Source: Iamia sp. SCSIO 61187 (GTDB taxonomy: Bacteria; Actinomycetota; Acidimicrobiia; Acidimicrobiales; Iamiaceae). From it: a DNA stretch of 64,000 nt. The position numbers and the translations under genes are program-made. Location: assembly GCF_019443745.1 (NCBI RefSeq), contig NZ_CP050948.1, forward strand, positions 2,480,001 to 2,544,000. Reading direction: 5' to 3'. Positions 1 to 8,243 of this stretch are shown one piece after another (position 1 is the stretch's first letter; every line of letters begins with the position of its first letter). The notes beneath the pieces are model-generated. The model searched no databases, had not been told where the DNA came from, and was given only the letters and a program-made list of their open reading frames with translations.

Positions 1-1170
1 CTGACCGGCGACATCGGTCGCGCCGAGGACGCCGTCCAGGAGGCCTTCGCCGTGGCGCTCCGTCGCTGGCCCACCCAGGGCGTGCCCGACCGGCCCGGGG
101 CGTGGATCACCACCACGGCCCGCAACCGGGCCCTCGACGTCCTCCGGCGCGAGGCGACCCGACCCCGGCGCGAGGAGGCCGCGGCCCGGGACGCGGTCAC
201 CTCACTCGAGGCCACGCCGCCGATCCTCCACCCGGTGGTCGACGACCAGCTCCGCCTGGTGTTCACCTGCTGCCACCCCGCCCTCCCCCGCGACGCCCAC
301 GTCGAGCTGACCCTGCGGCTCGTGTGCGGGCTCCGCGTCCCCGAGATCGCCCGGGCCCTGCTCCGCGGCGAGGAGGCGGTCGGCAAGCGCATCCAGCGGG
401 CCAAGGCCAAGATCCGCGACGCCGCCATCCCCCTGCGGGTGCCCCCGCCCGAGCTGCTGACCGAGCGGCTCCCGTCGGTGCTGGCGTGCACCTACCTGAC
501 CTTCACCGAGGGCTACGCCGCCACCGCCGGCGACGACCTCATCCGCCACGAGCTGTGCGACGAGGGCGTGCGCCTGGCCCGCCTCCTGGTGGACCTCCTG
601 CCCGGCCGGCCCGGCGCCGAGGCCCTGCTGGCCCTGCTCCTGCTCCAGGACGCCCGGCGTCCCGCCCGGCTCGACGCCGCCGGCGAGGTGGTCGTCCTCG
701 CCGACCAGGATCGGTCGGCCTGGGACCGGGGCCGGATCGACGAGGGCATGCGCTGGATGGAGCGGGCCGCGGACCATCCCGAGCTGTCGGCCGGGGACGC
801 CGCGTACCTCTTCCAGGCCGCCGTCGCCGCCGAGCACTCGTCCGCCCCCACGTGGGAGGCGACCGACTGGCCGGCGATCGTCGGCCACTACGACCGGCTG
901 GCCGAGGTTAGCCCGTCGCCGGCGGTGCGGCTCAACCGGGCGGTGGCGGTGTCCTACGCCGACGGCCCGGCGGTGGCCCTCCCGCTGCTCGACGCCCTGG
1001 CCGACGACGCCCGCCTCGCCCGCTCGCACCGCCTCGCCCTGGCCCGGGCCGACGTCCACCGCCGGCTGGGCGCCGCCGCCGAGGCCCGGGCCGCCTACCG
1101 CGAGGCCCTCGCCCTCGGCCCGACCGCCCCCGAGGCCCGGCTGATCCGGCGCCACCTGGCCGACCTCTAG
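1..1170 (+). CDS. ECF-type sigma factor with TPR-like C-terminal domain (5' truncated by window edge)
   Basis: The reading frame is open from base 1, so the N-terminus lies outside the window. Visible are the end of sigma region 2 (AEDAVQEAF, then WITTTARNRALDVLRR), region 4 (LRVPEIARALLRGEEAVGKRIQRAKAKIR) and a long C-terminal extension of about 220 residues. That extension contains the TYLTFTEGYAA signature typical of DUF6596-type ECF factors (ECF42-like) and ends in TPR-like alanine/leucine helices. Family knowledge: these factors usually lack a classical anti-sigma factor, and the C-terminal domain is thought to control activity. They often sit beside a DGPF/YCII-domain gene. No such gene follows here; it could lie upstream of the window. 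Target promoters are unknown. The stop is 6 nt from the stop of the convergent HAD gene. Confidence 0.88.
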   Translation: MTGDIGRAEDAVQEAFAVALRRWPTQGVPDRPGAWITTTARNRALDVLRREATRPRREEAAARDAVTSLEATPPILHPVVDDQLRLVFTCCHPALPRDAHVELTLRLVCGLRVPEIARALLRGEEAVGKRIQRAKAKIRDAAIPLRVPPPELLTERLPSVLACTYLTFTEGYAATAGDDLIRHELCDEGVRLARLLVDLLPGRPGAEALLALLLLQDARRPARLDAAGEVVVLADQDRSAWDRGRIDEGMRWMERAADHPELSAGDAAYLFQAAVAAEHSSAPTWEATDWPAIVGHYDRLAEVSPSPAVRLNRAVAVSYADGPAVALPLLDALADDARLARSHRLALARADVHRRLGAAAEARAAYREALALGPTAPEARLIRRHLADL

Positions 1171-1176
1171 GGCCGA

Positions 1177-2025
1177 TCAGTCGCCCTCGGGCTGCGGGGC
1201 CTGCTCCGGGTGCTGCTCGGGGCGCTCGCCGACGGGCAGGAGGTCGTGGACGCTGCTGATCCGGTGGGCGCCGGGGCCGACGTCGAGGTCGGCGTGGAGG
1301 TCGTGCGGGTCGAGGAGCAGGGGCACCAGCCCGGCGGCGCGGGCCCCGGCCACGTCGTAGCGGAGGCTGTCGCCGACGTAGCCGATCCGCCCGCGGTCGA
1401 CGCCCAGGCGCTCCATGACGGCGACGGCCGGGGCGAAGACGGCCGGGTCGGGCTTCTCCACGCCGACGACGCCGCTGTCGACCAGCACGTCGATCTCGAC
1501 GCCGCCGCCCGGGCCCACCTGGCAGCACGAGGTGTGGCGGAGGAGGTCCTCGACCTGGCCGACGGCGTTGCTCACCACGCCGAGCGGCGTCCCGTGCTCG
1601 CGGAGCCGCTCCATGGCCACGACCGTCTCGACCAGGGGGAACCGCCACGTGCGGTGGCCGAACACCCGCACGAGGGCGGCCAGGCCGGCGTCGGCCTGCT
1701 CGGCGGGCACGCCGCAGGCCCCCACGTGGGCCCGGAGGTAGTCGAGCCACACGTCCTCACCGGCCGAGGCCGACCCGGCGTGGGCCCGGATGGCGACGTA
1801 GTGGGCCCGGATGAGCGTCGCCAGGTCGGAGGTGGCCCCGAAGGGGGCCAGCGCCGGGCCGATCGTCAGCGGGTCGGGCACGACGATGACGCCGCCGGCG
1901 TCGAACAGCACGGCGTCGAGGTCCCGCCCCACCCGCGGTCCGTCGGTCGTCGCCGTCGCCTCCACCACGGCCGAGGCGGTCCTCGTGAGGAGGTCGGCGT
2001 CGGAGCGGTCGGTCGGGTCGGCCAT
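1177..2025 (-). CDS. HAD-superfamily hydrolase (phosphatase-like)
   Basis: The predicted protein has 282 residues. Motif I is VLFDAGGVI near residue 40, in which the usual second Asp is replaced (DxGGV type). Motif II is VVSNAVG, motif III is the Lys in VEKPDPAVF, and motif IV is GYVGDSLRYDVAGARAAG near the C-terminus. This is the pattern of the HAD-IA YihX / epoxide-hydrolase N-terminal-phosphatase-like branch, which dephosphorylates small sugar or nucleotide phosphates; the substrate here cannot be told. I chose the ATG at 2025 because the open frame upstream is low-complexity, Arg/Ala-rich and runs into the promoter region of the divergent gene. A C-terminal Gln/Pro/Glu tail follows the HAD fold. 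Confidence 0.82.
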   Translation of the reverse strand: MADPTDRSDADLLTRTASAVVEATATTDGPRVGRDLDAVLFDAGGVIVVPDPLTIGPALAPFGATSDLATLIRAHYVAIRAHAGSASAGEDVWLDYLRAHVGACGVPAEQADAGLAALVRVFGHRTWRFPLVETVVAMERLREHGTPLGVVSNAVGQVEDLLRHTSCCQVGPGGGVEIDVLVDSGVVGVEKPDPAVFAPAVAVMERLGVDRGRIGYVGDSLRYDVAGARAAGLVPLLLDPHDLHADLDVGPGAHRISSVHDLLPVGERPEQHPEQAPQPEGD

Positions 2026-2170
2026 CGGTCGAACATAGGCCCGCCGTCGGGCGGCCCCGGCCGCGGCGACGGGACCCGGCGCCCCGCCCGATCCGACGGG
2101 GCTCGACAACCACCGCGAACTGCGACTAGTAAGCCGCCCTAACATCCTCCGTCGCAGATCTCGAGGTCCC
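2026..2170. promoter_or_regulatory. Divergent intergenic region between the HAD gene and the FG-GAP gene
   Basis: This is the only space for promoters of both divergent genes. A possible -10 (TAACAT, 2140-2145) faces the FG-GAP gene. A 7-bp inverted repeat (ctgcgac at 2120-2126, gtcgcag at 2151-2157) flanks it and could be an operator. No clear -35 is seen. The assignment is weak. Confidence 0.3.
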
Positions 2171-4730
2171 GTGAAGCGTCCACCCCTGCCGGCAGCGGCC
2201 CTCGCCGTCGCCCTGGTCGTCGGTGCGGCCGTCGCCCCCGCCAGCCCCACCGCCGCCGCCCCGCCCGATGCCACCGGAGGCGGCCCGGCCGAGCTCCTCC
2301 GCTTCGTCGGCGACCCCAGCAGCGCCCACCGGTGCCGCGCTCGCCAGCGGCCCGTGCGACGTCGACGGGGACGGCTACGACGACGTCGTCACGGGCGCCT
2401 GGTTCTGGGACAAGTCCCCGACGAGCAACATCGGGGCCACCTACGTGATCCTCGGCGGGCCCGAGATCGACGGCTCCTCGCTGGCCGACCCGGCCGAGGC
2501 CGGCGCCGTGCGCATCGACGGTCCGGCCACGGCCGGCGCCGTCACCGGCTTCGCGGTCGGGTGCGTCGGCGACGTCAACGGCGACCACCTCGACGACATC
2601 GCCATCAGCCACTACTCCGCCCAGCGCACCTACGTGCTGTTCGGCGCCGTGGACTTCACCGGCCTCGCCCTCGACTCGATGGGCGACCGCGGCTTCACCG
2701 TCCACGGCGGGCCCGCCAGCGGGAACGTCGGCTTCTCCCTCGCCCCCGTCGGCGACCTCGACGCCGATGGGCTGGACGACTTCGCCGTCGCCGAGGTCGC
2801 GGCCGACACCCGGGGCCGCACCAACAACGGCCGGGTGTGGGTCGTGGCCGGGCGCGACGACATCGGCGACGTCGACCTCGACGCGCCGGCCGACGGCGAC
2901 GTCGTGATGACCGTCGACGGCGCTCTCAGCCAGGAGCGCCTCGGGACCATCGCCCCGGCCGGAGACGTCGACGGTGACGGCATCGACGACCTCGTCCTCG
3001 GCGCCTACACCTCCACCTCGTGGGGCCCGGACGTGGCCGTGCCCGGCGCCGCCTACGTGGTCTTCGGCGAGACCGTCGGGGAGATCGACGCCGCCGCCCT
3101 GGGCGACGACGGCTTCACCATCGTGGGCCCGACCCGCCAGCGCGACCGACTGGGCATCTCGGTGGCCGGCGCCGGCGACGTCGACGGCGACGGTCGGGAC
3201 GACCTGCTGATCGGGGCCGACGGCGTCTCCAACGCCACGACCGGACCCCGGGCCGGCGGCGCCGCCGTCGTCTTCGGGTCCGACCGCTCCGCCCCCGTCT
3301 ACACCGACCCGTCGGCCGCGACGGGCCAGTCGGTGTTCACCTGCGCCGACGCCGGCCCCGTCACCGACCCCGCGGCCTGCACCACGCCGGCCCGCCGCGG
3401 CTACTGGATCGACGGGGCGGCGGCGGCGGACTCCGCCGGCTACTCGGTCGCCGGCATCGGCGACGTCGACGGCGACGAGATCCCCGACCTCGTACTCGGC
3501 GCCTGGGGCCACGACCCGGTCGACCCCCAGGCGCCCGAGGGCCCGCTCCTCACGGGTGCCGGCGCGACCTACGTCGTCTTCGGCGACCCGGCCGCGGTCA
3601 CCGTGCCCCTGGCGTCGCTCGTCGGGGACGGCGGCTACCGGCTCGATGGCAGCGCCGCCGGCGACCGCTTCGGCCGCCAGGTCGGCGCCCTGGGCGACGT
3701 CGACGGCAACGGCGCCGCCGACCTCGCCGTCGGGGCGGACTTCGCGGCCCGCCCCGACGCTCAGATGGGCGAGGTGACCGTGGCCCTCATGGGCCCGCTG
3801 GCGTCGGCCGTGACGGTCGACGGGCCCGCCTCGGCCGCGGTCGGCGACGAGGTCACCTTCACCGCCACGGTCACCAAGCGGGCCGGCGCCGAGACCGAGG
3901 TCGCCGCCGGCACCGTGGCCTTCACCGCCGGCGGTGCCCCCGTCGAGGGGTGCGAGGGCGTCGCCGTGATCGCCGGCCAGGCCGCGTGCACGACCGTCTT
4001 CACCGGCGCCATGAGCGGGGAGGTGCGGGCCGCCTACTCCGGCACCGCGACCCTCCAGCCCGGCGCCGCCGCCATCCCGTTCGCGGTCGCCGCCCCCCGG
4101 ACCGCCGACGAGGCCTGGGTCCTGGCCACCCACGAGGACCTCCTCGGGAGGGCCCCCGCCGACCCGGAGCTGGCCGCCGCCGTGGCCCGCCTCGGCGCCG
4201 GGACCTCCCGGGCCACGGTGGCCCGCGAGCTGTCGACGACGCGGGAGTGGATCGAGGTCTCGATCCGCCGCTTCTACCTCGACACCCTCGACCGCGAGCC
4301 CGACGCCGCCGGCCTGGCCTTCTGGGTCGGCGAGGTCCAGGGCCGGCGCCGGACCCTGGCCGCGGTGGCCGCCCGGTTCTACTCCTCGACCGAGTACCAC
4401 CGGAACGCCGGAGGGACCGACGCCGATTGGGTGGCCGACGTGTACGAGAAGGTGCTCGGGCGCAGCCCGAGCCCGGGCGACCTCGTGTTCTGGGTCGATC
4501 AGGCCCGGGCCAGGGGCCGGACCTGGGTGGCCACCCGCATCGACGCCTCGATCGAGTCCCGCCGGGCGCGGGTCCAGCTCCTCTACACCGCGCTGCTCGA
4601 CCGGGAGGCCGACCCCGACGGCCTCGCCTTCTGGGCCGACCGCATCCGCACCTCCGGCGACCTGGCCCTCGCCGTCCACCTCGTCGTCTCCGCCGAGTAC
4701 GCCGAGCGCGCCCTGGTCCGGTTCCCGTGA
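2171..4730 (+). CDS. Secreted FG-GAP repeat / DUF4214 protein, interrupted by an apparent +1 frameshift near 2326
   Basis: The signal peptide starts at the GTG at 2171 (MKRPPLPAAALAVALVVGAA, then an Ala/Pro cleavage region) in one frame. The mature part (ALASGPCDVDGDGYDDVVTG onward) lies in another. Removing one C from the ccc run at 2325-2327 fuses them smoothly. The body has seven calcium-binding FG-GAP/VCBS motifs of the DVDGDGxDD type (near 2358, 2570, 2755, 2965, 3178, 3463 and 3697), expected to form an integrin-like beta-propeller. An Ig-like domain follows at about 3810-4095, then a helical region with DUF4214 repeats (FYLDTLDREPDAAGLAFW and two relatives) to the C-terminus. Family knowledge: these are extracellular proteins, often associated with surface or secreted matrices. 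No enzymatic residues are recognised. The stop codon overlaps the start of the next gene. The frameshift could be a base-calling error or a real pseudogene. Confidence 0.8.
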
Positions 4731-6334
4731 GGCGGGCCCGCGCCCTCGCCCTCGCCGGGCTCCTCGTCGCCACCCTGGCGGCGTGCAACGTCGTCGACCT
4801 CGGGGGGTCGACCGCCCTCACCGTGGCGGCCGACGGGTCCGTCCCCGTCGTCGTGCGGTGCACCGGCGGCACGGCCTGCTCCGGCACCGTCCGGGTCCGC
4901 GTCGGCGGGCGCGACAGCCCGTTCCGCTCCTTCTCGGCCCCAGCGGGTGGCAGCCGGTCCGTCGTGGTCCGGCTCACCTCCGACCAGCAGGCAGCCGTCG
5001 CCCCGGGCGCCACCGTCACCGGCGAGGTCCGGATCAAGGAGAACGCGCCGGCCGACCTCCCCGTCCGCGGCCTCGCGGTGACCCTCACCCGGGCGGCACC
5101 TCCGGAGCCCCCGACGTCGAAGGCCTACCGCGAGCGCAACTGGACGCCGACCGCACGCGACACCTGCAGCGCGGACCTCCACCGGTCCTTCTCGGTCGTC
5201 GGCCCCGACGGCAAGCTGTACCCCACCTGGCACCCGCCTGCGGTCGTCGACCCGGCCACGGGCCAGGAGTGCACCTTCGGCCACGAGCACGGTGACGACC
5301 CGAGCAGCTCGGACATCTACACCTGGGTGACCGACTTCCTCGACGCCGACCCGGCCCGCGGCCGGGGGATCCCCTTCGGCTACGTGAGCGAGGCCCTCGA
5401 CACCTGGTCGGCGACGACCGGCGCCGTCACCCGCCACGAGGACAACGTCGGCCACAAGGTCGTCGTCGCCGACGACGTGCGGATGGTCACCGCGTCACCC
5501 CGCGGCTACGTCCGCGACGACGCCGGCCAGATCGTGACCTGCGACGTCCTGATGAAGGTCCACCAGGGCTCGCACTCGGGCGACGCCCTGGTCAACAACG
5601 CCCACGAGCTGCTGTACGCGGCACGCTGCACCGACGGCACCGAGGTCATCTCCTCGACGATGACCCGCTTCGGCGACGCCAACGAGTTCAACCGCTCGTG
5701 CGACGGCCAGCTGGTGACGACCGCCGGCAGCGACCTGCCCGACGGCGACGGTGGGCTCCGACTCATCCCGGACCAGCACTGCATCGACCGGGACGTCCTC
5801 GTCCCCCCCGACCGGACCAGCTCGATCTGGGCGCTGTACGAGGTGTGGCAGTCGGCCAACACCCTCACCACCGCCGACGGGGCCCCGCTGGCGTCGTTCG
5901 ACCCGTGGTTCGGAGTGCGCAACCCGGCCCGGGCCCACGCCGGCGGCGTGAACAACCTGATCTGCTCGCTCGTCGACGTCACCGACATGACGGACGCCGC
6001 CGACGGGGGGACGGCGCGGGGCTACCCGTTCGACGAGGTGGCCCGCCACGAGGCGTCGACCGGGGCGCAGCTGGACCGGACCGACCCGGCCTCGCCGTTC
6101 GACGGGGCCCAGCGGGACTTCTACCTGCACACCACCGAGGTCACCAACGCCGGCGGGCCGACGACGTGGTTCACCGACCCCTACGGGGGCGATGCCGTCA
6201 CGGCCGCGACGCCGGGCCGGGTCCGCCAGCACGTGAGCAGCACCAGCAACGATCACTGGCCCGACCTCGAGCGCCGCAGCTTCGACCTCCAGCGCGACCA
6301 CGGCCACGCCAACGGCGTCCACGCCCCGAACTGA
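4727..6334 (+). CDS. Putative lipoprotein of unknown function, coupled to the FG-GAP gene
   Basis: The start is a GTG overlapping the upstream stop (GTGA). The 535-residue product opens with a lipoprotein signal (MRRARALALAGLLVATLAAC, lipobox LAAC), so it is probably anchored to the outer face of the membrane. A beta-rich domain of about 110 residues follows, with paired cysteines (RCTGGTACSGTV). A larger C-terminal domain is rich in His, Asp and aromatic residues (PTWHPP, FGHEHGDDP, KVHQGSHSGDALVNNAHELLYA) and has several Cys. The His-rich signature resembles metal-binding hypothetical proteins, but I recognise no named family. The overlap suggests joint production with the secreted FG-GAP protein. 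The stop is 4 nt from the stop of the convergent gene. Confidence 0.78.
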   Translation: MRRARALALAGLLVATLAACNVVDLGGSTALTVAADGSVPVVVRCTGGTACSGTVRVRVGGRDSPFRSFSAPAGGSRSVVVRLTSDQQAAVAPGATVTGEVRIKENAPADLPVRGLAVTLTRAAPPEPPTSKAYRERNWTPTARDTCSADLHRSFSVVGPDGKLYPTWHPPAVVDPATGQECTFGHEHGDDPSSSDIYTWVTDFLDADPARGRGIPFGYVSEALDTWSATTGAVTRHEDNVGHKVVVADDVRMVTASPRGYVRDDAGQIVTCDVLMKVHQGSHSGDALVNNAHELLYAARCTDGTEVISSTMTRFGDANEFNRSCDGQLVTTAGSDLPDGDGGLRLIPDQHCIDRDVLVPPDRTSSIWALYEVWQSANTLTTADGAPLASFDPWFGVRNPARAHAGGVNNLICSLVDVTDMTDAADGGTARGYPFDEVARHEASTGAQLDRTDPASPFDGAQRDFYLHTTEVTNAGGPTTWFTDPYGGDAVTAATPGRVRQHVSSTSNDHWPDLERRSFDLQRDHGHANGVHAPN

Positions 6335-6338
6335 CGGA

Positions 6339-6926
6339 TCAGGGGGTCCAGGCGGGGTCCCGGCCGGCGACGCCGAGCAGACGGTCGAGGACCGGGGCGT
6401 CCTCGGCGACGGCGACCTCGGGGCCGAAGGCGCCCATCCGCCGGCCCACCTCGGCCATGGCGGACAGCTCGGCGTGGGCGACCTCGAGCAGCGGGTCGGG
6501 CCAGCTCGGCTGCTGGCCCGTCGCCCGGGCCAGGTCCCAGCCGTGCACCACCAGCTCGGCCAGCACGATGCCGCCGACGGTCGCCGCCGGCATCTCCATC
6601 GGTCCGCCCATCCGGGTGGTCCCCTCCCACGCCCCAGGGGCGGACCAGGCCGCCGTCAGGGCGGCGACGTGGGCCTCCAGCCCGGCCCGCCACGAGCCCT
6701 CGGCGGGGACCTCGTCGCCCTCCGGCGGCGGCACGACCTCCTTGCGCCCGGCGCCGACCAGCGACGGGCCCCAGTGGAGGAGGTGGCCGACGAGCGCGGC
6801 CACGTCGTAGTCGGCGCACGGCGTGGCCGCGTCGAGCTGGTCGTCGCCGATGCCCTCGACGATGGCGGTGAAGGTGGCCGCGGCGGCGGGGACGAGGGTC
6901 TCGGGGCTGGGTCGGGCGTCGTCCAT
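6339..6926 (-). CDS. TIGR03086/DinB-like (mycothiol-dependent enzyme fold) protein
   Basis: This 195-residue protein has the actinobacterial TIGR03086-type pattern: an N-terminal helix with AAATFTAIVEGI, the conserved TPCADYDVAALVGHLLHW segment with its His, and a central VVHGWDLARATGQ containing the second metal-binding His. Family knowledge: these four-helix-bundle proteins bind a divalent metal and resemble mycothiol-dependent maleylpyruvate isomerase. The substrate is usually unknown. The ATG at 6926 is preferred; longer frames upstream run antisense into the AraC gene. The gene is divergent from that regulator with a 63-nt gap, so the two may be functionally linked. Confidence 0.8.
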   Translation of the reverse strand: MDDARPSPETLVPAAAATFTAIVEGIGDDQLDAATPCADYDVAALVGHLLHWGPSLVGAGRKEVVPPPEGDEVPAEGSWRAGLEAHVAALTAAWSAPGAWEGTTRMGGPMEMPAATVGGIVLAELVVHGWDLARATGQQPSWPDPLLEVAHAELSAMAEVGRRMGAFGPEVAVAEDAPVLDRLLGVAGRDPAWTP

Positions 6927-6989
6927 GGGCGTGACGGTACGACGACCCGCTCGGCCGGTCTTGGACGAACACGACGTACCCTCGCCGGG

Positions 6990-7736
6990 GTGGAGCGCGA
7001 CCCCCGTGGCCTGGGCGGTGCCTGGGCCGAGCACCAGAGCCTGTCGTTCCCGGACCCGCCCCCCGACCTGGCGCCGTGGGTCGAGCGGCTCTGGGCCGTG
7101 TCGTGGTCGTACAACGCCCCCTACCGCCAGGTGCTCCTCCCCCACGCCCAGGTCCACCTGACGTTCCCGTCCGACACCGTCCCGACGATCACCGGCGCCG
7201 CCACGCGCGCCCGGCAACGCGTCCTCGACGGCGACGGCGCGGTGGTGGGCGTGGCCTTCCGACCCGGTGTGGTCCGCCCCCTCGTGGGTCGCTCGGTGTC
7301 GAGCCTGACCGACCTCTCGATCCCCGCCGCCGACGTGCTCGGACCCGGCCTGCCGTCGGACCCCGACCCGGACGAGGTCGTCGCCCTCCTCCGCCGGGTG
7401 CTCCCCGCTCCCGACCCCGTCGGGCTGTGGTGCGCCGAGGTCGTGGACCGCATCCACGCCGACACGGACCTCCGACGGGTGGGCGACCTGGCGGCCTCGG
7501 TCGGGACCTCGGTCCGCCAGCTCCAGCGACGCTTCGCCGAGCACGTCGGCGTCGGGCCCAAGTGGATCATCCGGCGCCGCCGCCTCCACGAGGTGACCGA
7601 GCGGCTCGCCGCCGGCGAGCGGGTCGACTGGGCCGGGCTGGCCGCCGAGCTGGGCTACGCCGACCAGGCCCACCTCACCCGCGACGTCACCTCGCTGTTC
7701 GGTGAGCCGCCGACCGCCCACGCCGCCCGGTACTGA
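6990..7736 (+). CDS. AraC-family transcriptional regulator (DUF6597-type sensor domain)
   Basis: The product has 248 residues from a GTG start. The N-terminal half (about 1-140) has the pattern of AraC regulators with a DUF6597-like N-terminus: LAPWVERLWAVSW, then VLLPHAQVHLTF and a GVAFRPGVVRPLVG segment. The C-terminal 100 residues hold the two helix-turn-helices (VGDLAASVGTSVRQLQRRF and WAGLAAELGYADQAHLTRD) that bind DNA in this family. The ligand is unknown. It diverges from the TIGR03086 gene, a likely target or functional partner. It ends 21 nt before the convergent ribH stop. Confidence 0.87.
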   Translation: MERDPRGLGGAWAEHQSLSFPDPPPDLAPWVERLWAVSWSYNAPYRQVLLPHAQVHLTFPSDTVPTITGAATRARQRVLDGDGAVVGVAFRPGVVRPLVGRSVSSLTDLSIPAADVLGPGLPSDPDPDEVVALLRRVLPAPDPVGLWCAEVVDRIHADTDLRRVGDLAASVGTSVRQLQRRFAEHVGVGPKWIIRRRRLHEVTERLAAGERVDWAGLAAELGYADQAHLTRDVTSLFGEPPTAHAARY

Positions 7737-7757
7737 CGGCACGGGGGCGGTCGACGG

Positions 7758-8243
7758 CTACCCGGCGATCCGCTCCAGGAGGCGGACCATCTCGACGGCG
7801 GTGTGGGCGCCCTCCTCGCCGACGTTGTGGCCCCCGGGGCCCTCGGAGCGCTCCAGCGCCTGGTCCATGTCCTCGGTGGTGAGGACGCCGAAGATGATCG
7901 GCACCCCGGTGGCCAGGCCGGCCCGGAGGATGCCGGCGGCGCACTCCCCCGCCACCGCCTCGTAGTGGGTCGTCGCCCCCCGGATCACGCAGCCCAGGCC
8001 GATCACGGCGTCGACCGAGCCCGACTCGGCGAACGCCTTGGCGGCCAGGGGGATCTCGAACGCGCCCGGCACCCACTCGACGATCGGCTCGGGGGCCCCG
8101 AGGGCCTCCAGGCCCCGGGTGACCCCGTCGAGCAGCCGGAAGGTGATGGCGTCGTTGAAGCGGCCGGCCACGACCGCGACCCGCACGCCGGCGCCGTCGA
8201 GGGCGGGCTGGACCCGCCGGTCCGAGACGGCGTCGCCGGCCAT
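7758..8243 (-). CDS. ribH: 6,7-dimethyl-8-ribityllumazine synthase
   Basis: The 161-residue product condenses 5-amino-6-ribitylamino-uracil with 3,4-dihydroxybutanone phosphate to lumazine, the penultimate step of riboflavin synthesis. Diagnostic segments are RFNDAITFRLLDG, the PGAFEIPLAAKAFA substrate-binding stretch, VIGLGCVIRGATTHYEAVA with the catalytic His, and PIIFGVLTTEDMDQALERS. Length matches the family, whose members form icosahedral or pentameric shells. It is the last gene of the rib operon. Its ATG shares one base with the ribBA stop, so it is translationally coupled. Confidence 0.96.
   Translation of the reverse strand: MAGDAVSDRRVQPALDGAGVRVAVVAGRFNDAITFRLLDGVTRGLEALGAPEPIVEWVPGAFEIPLAAKAFAESGSVDAVIGLGCVIRGATTHYEAVAGECAAGILRAGLATGVPIIFGVLTTEDMDQALERSEGPGGHNVGEEGAHTAVEMVRLLERIAG

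Noticed and set aside
2139-4679. Long minus-strand open frame antisense to the FG-GAP gene
   Set aside because: It is a G+C-driven shadow: Gly/Val/Asp-rich with no domain, and the opposite strand has clear FG-GAP and DUF4214 motifs.
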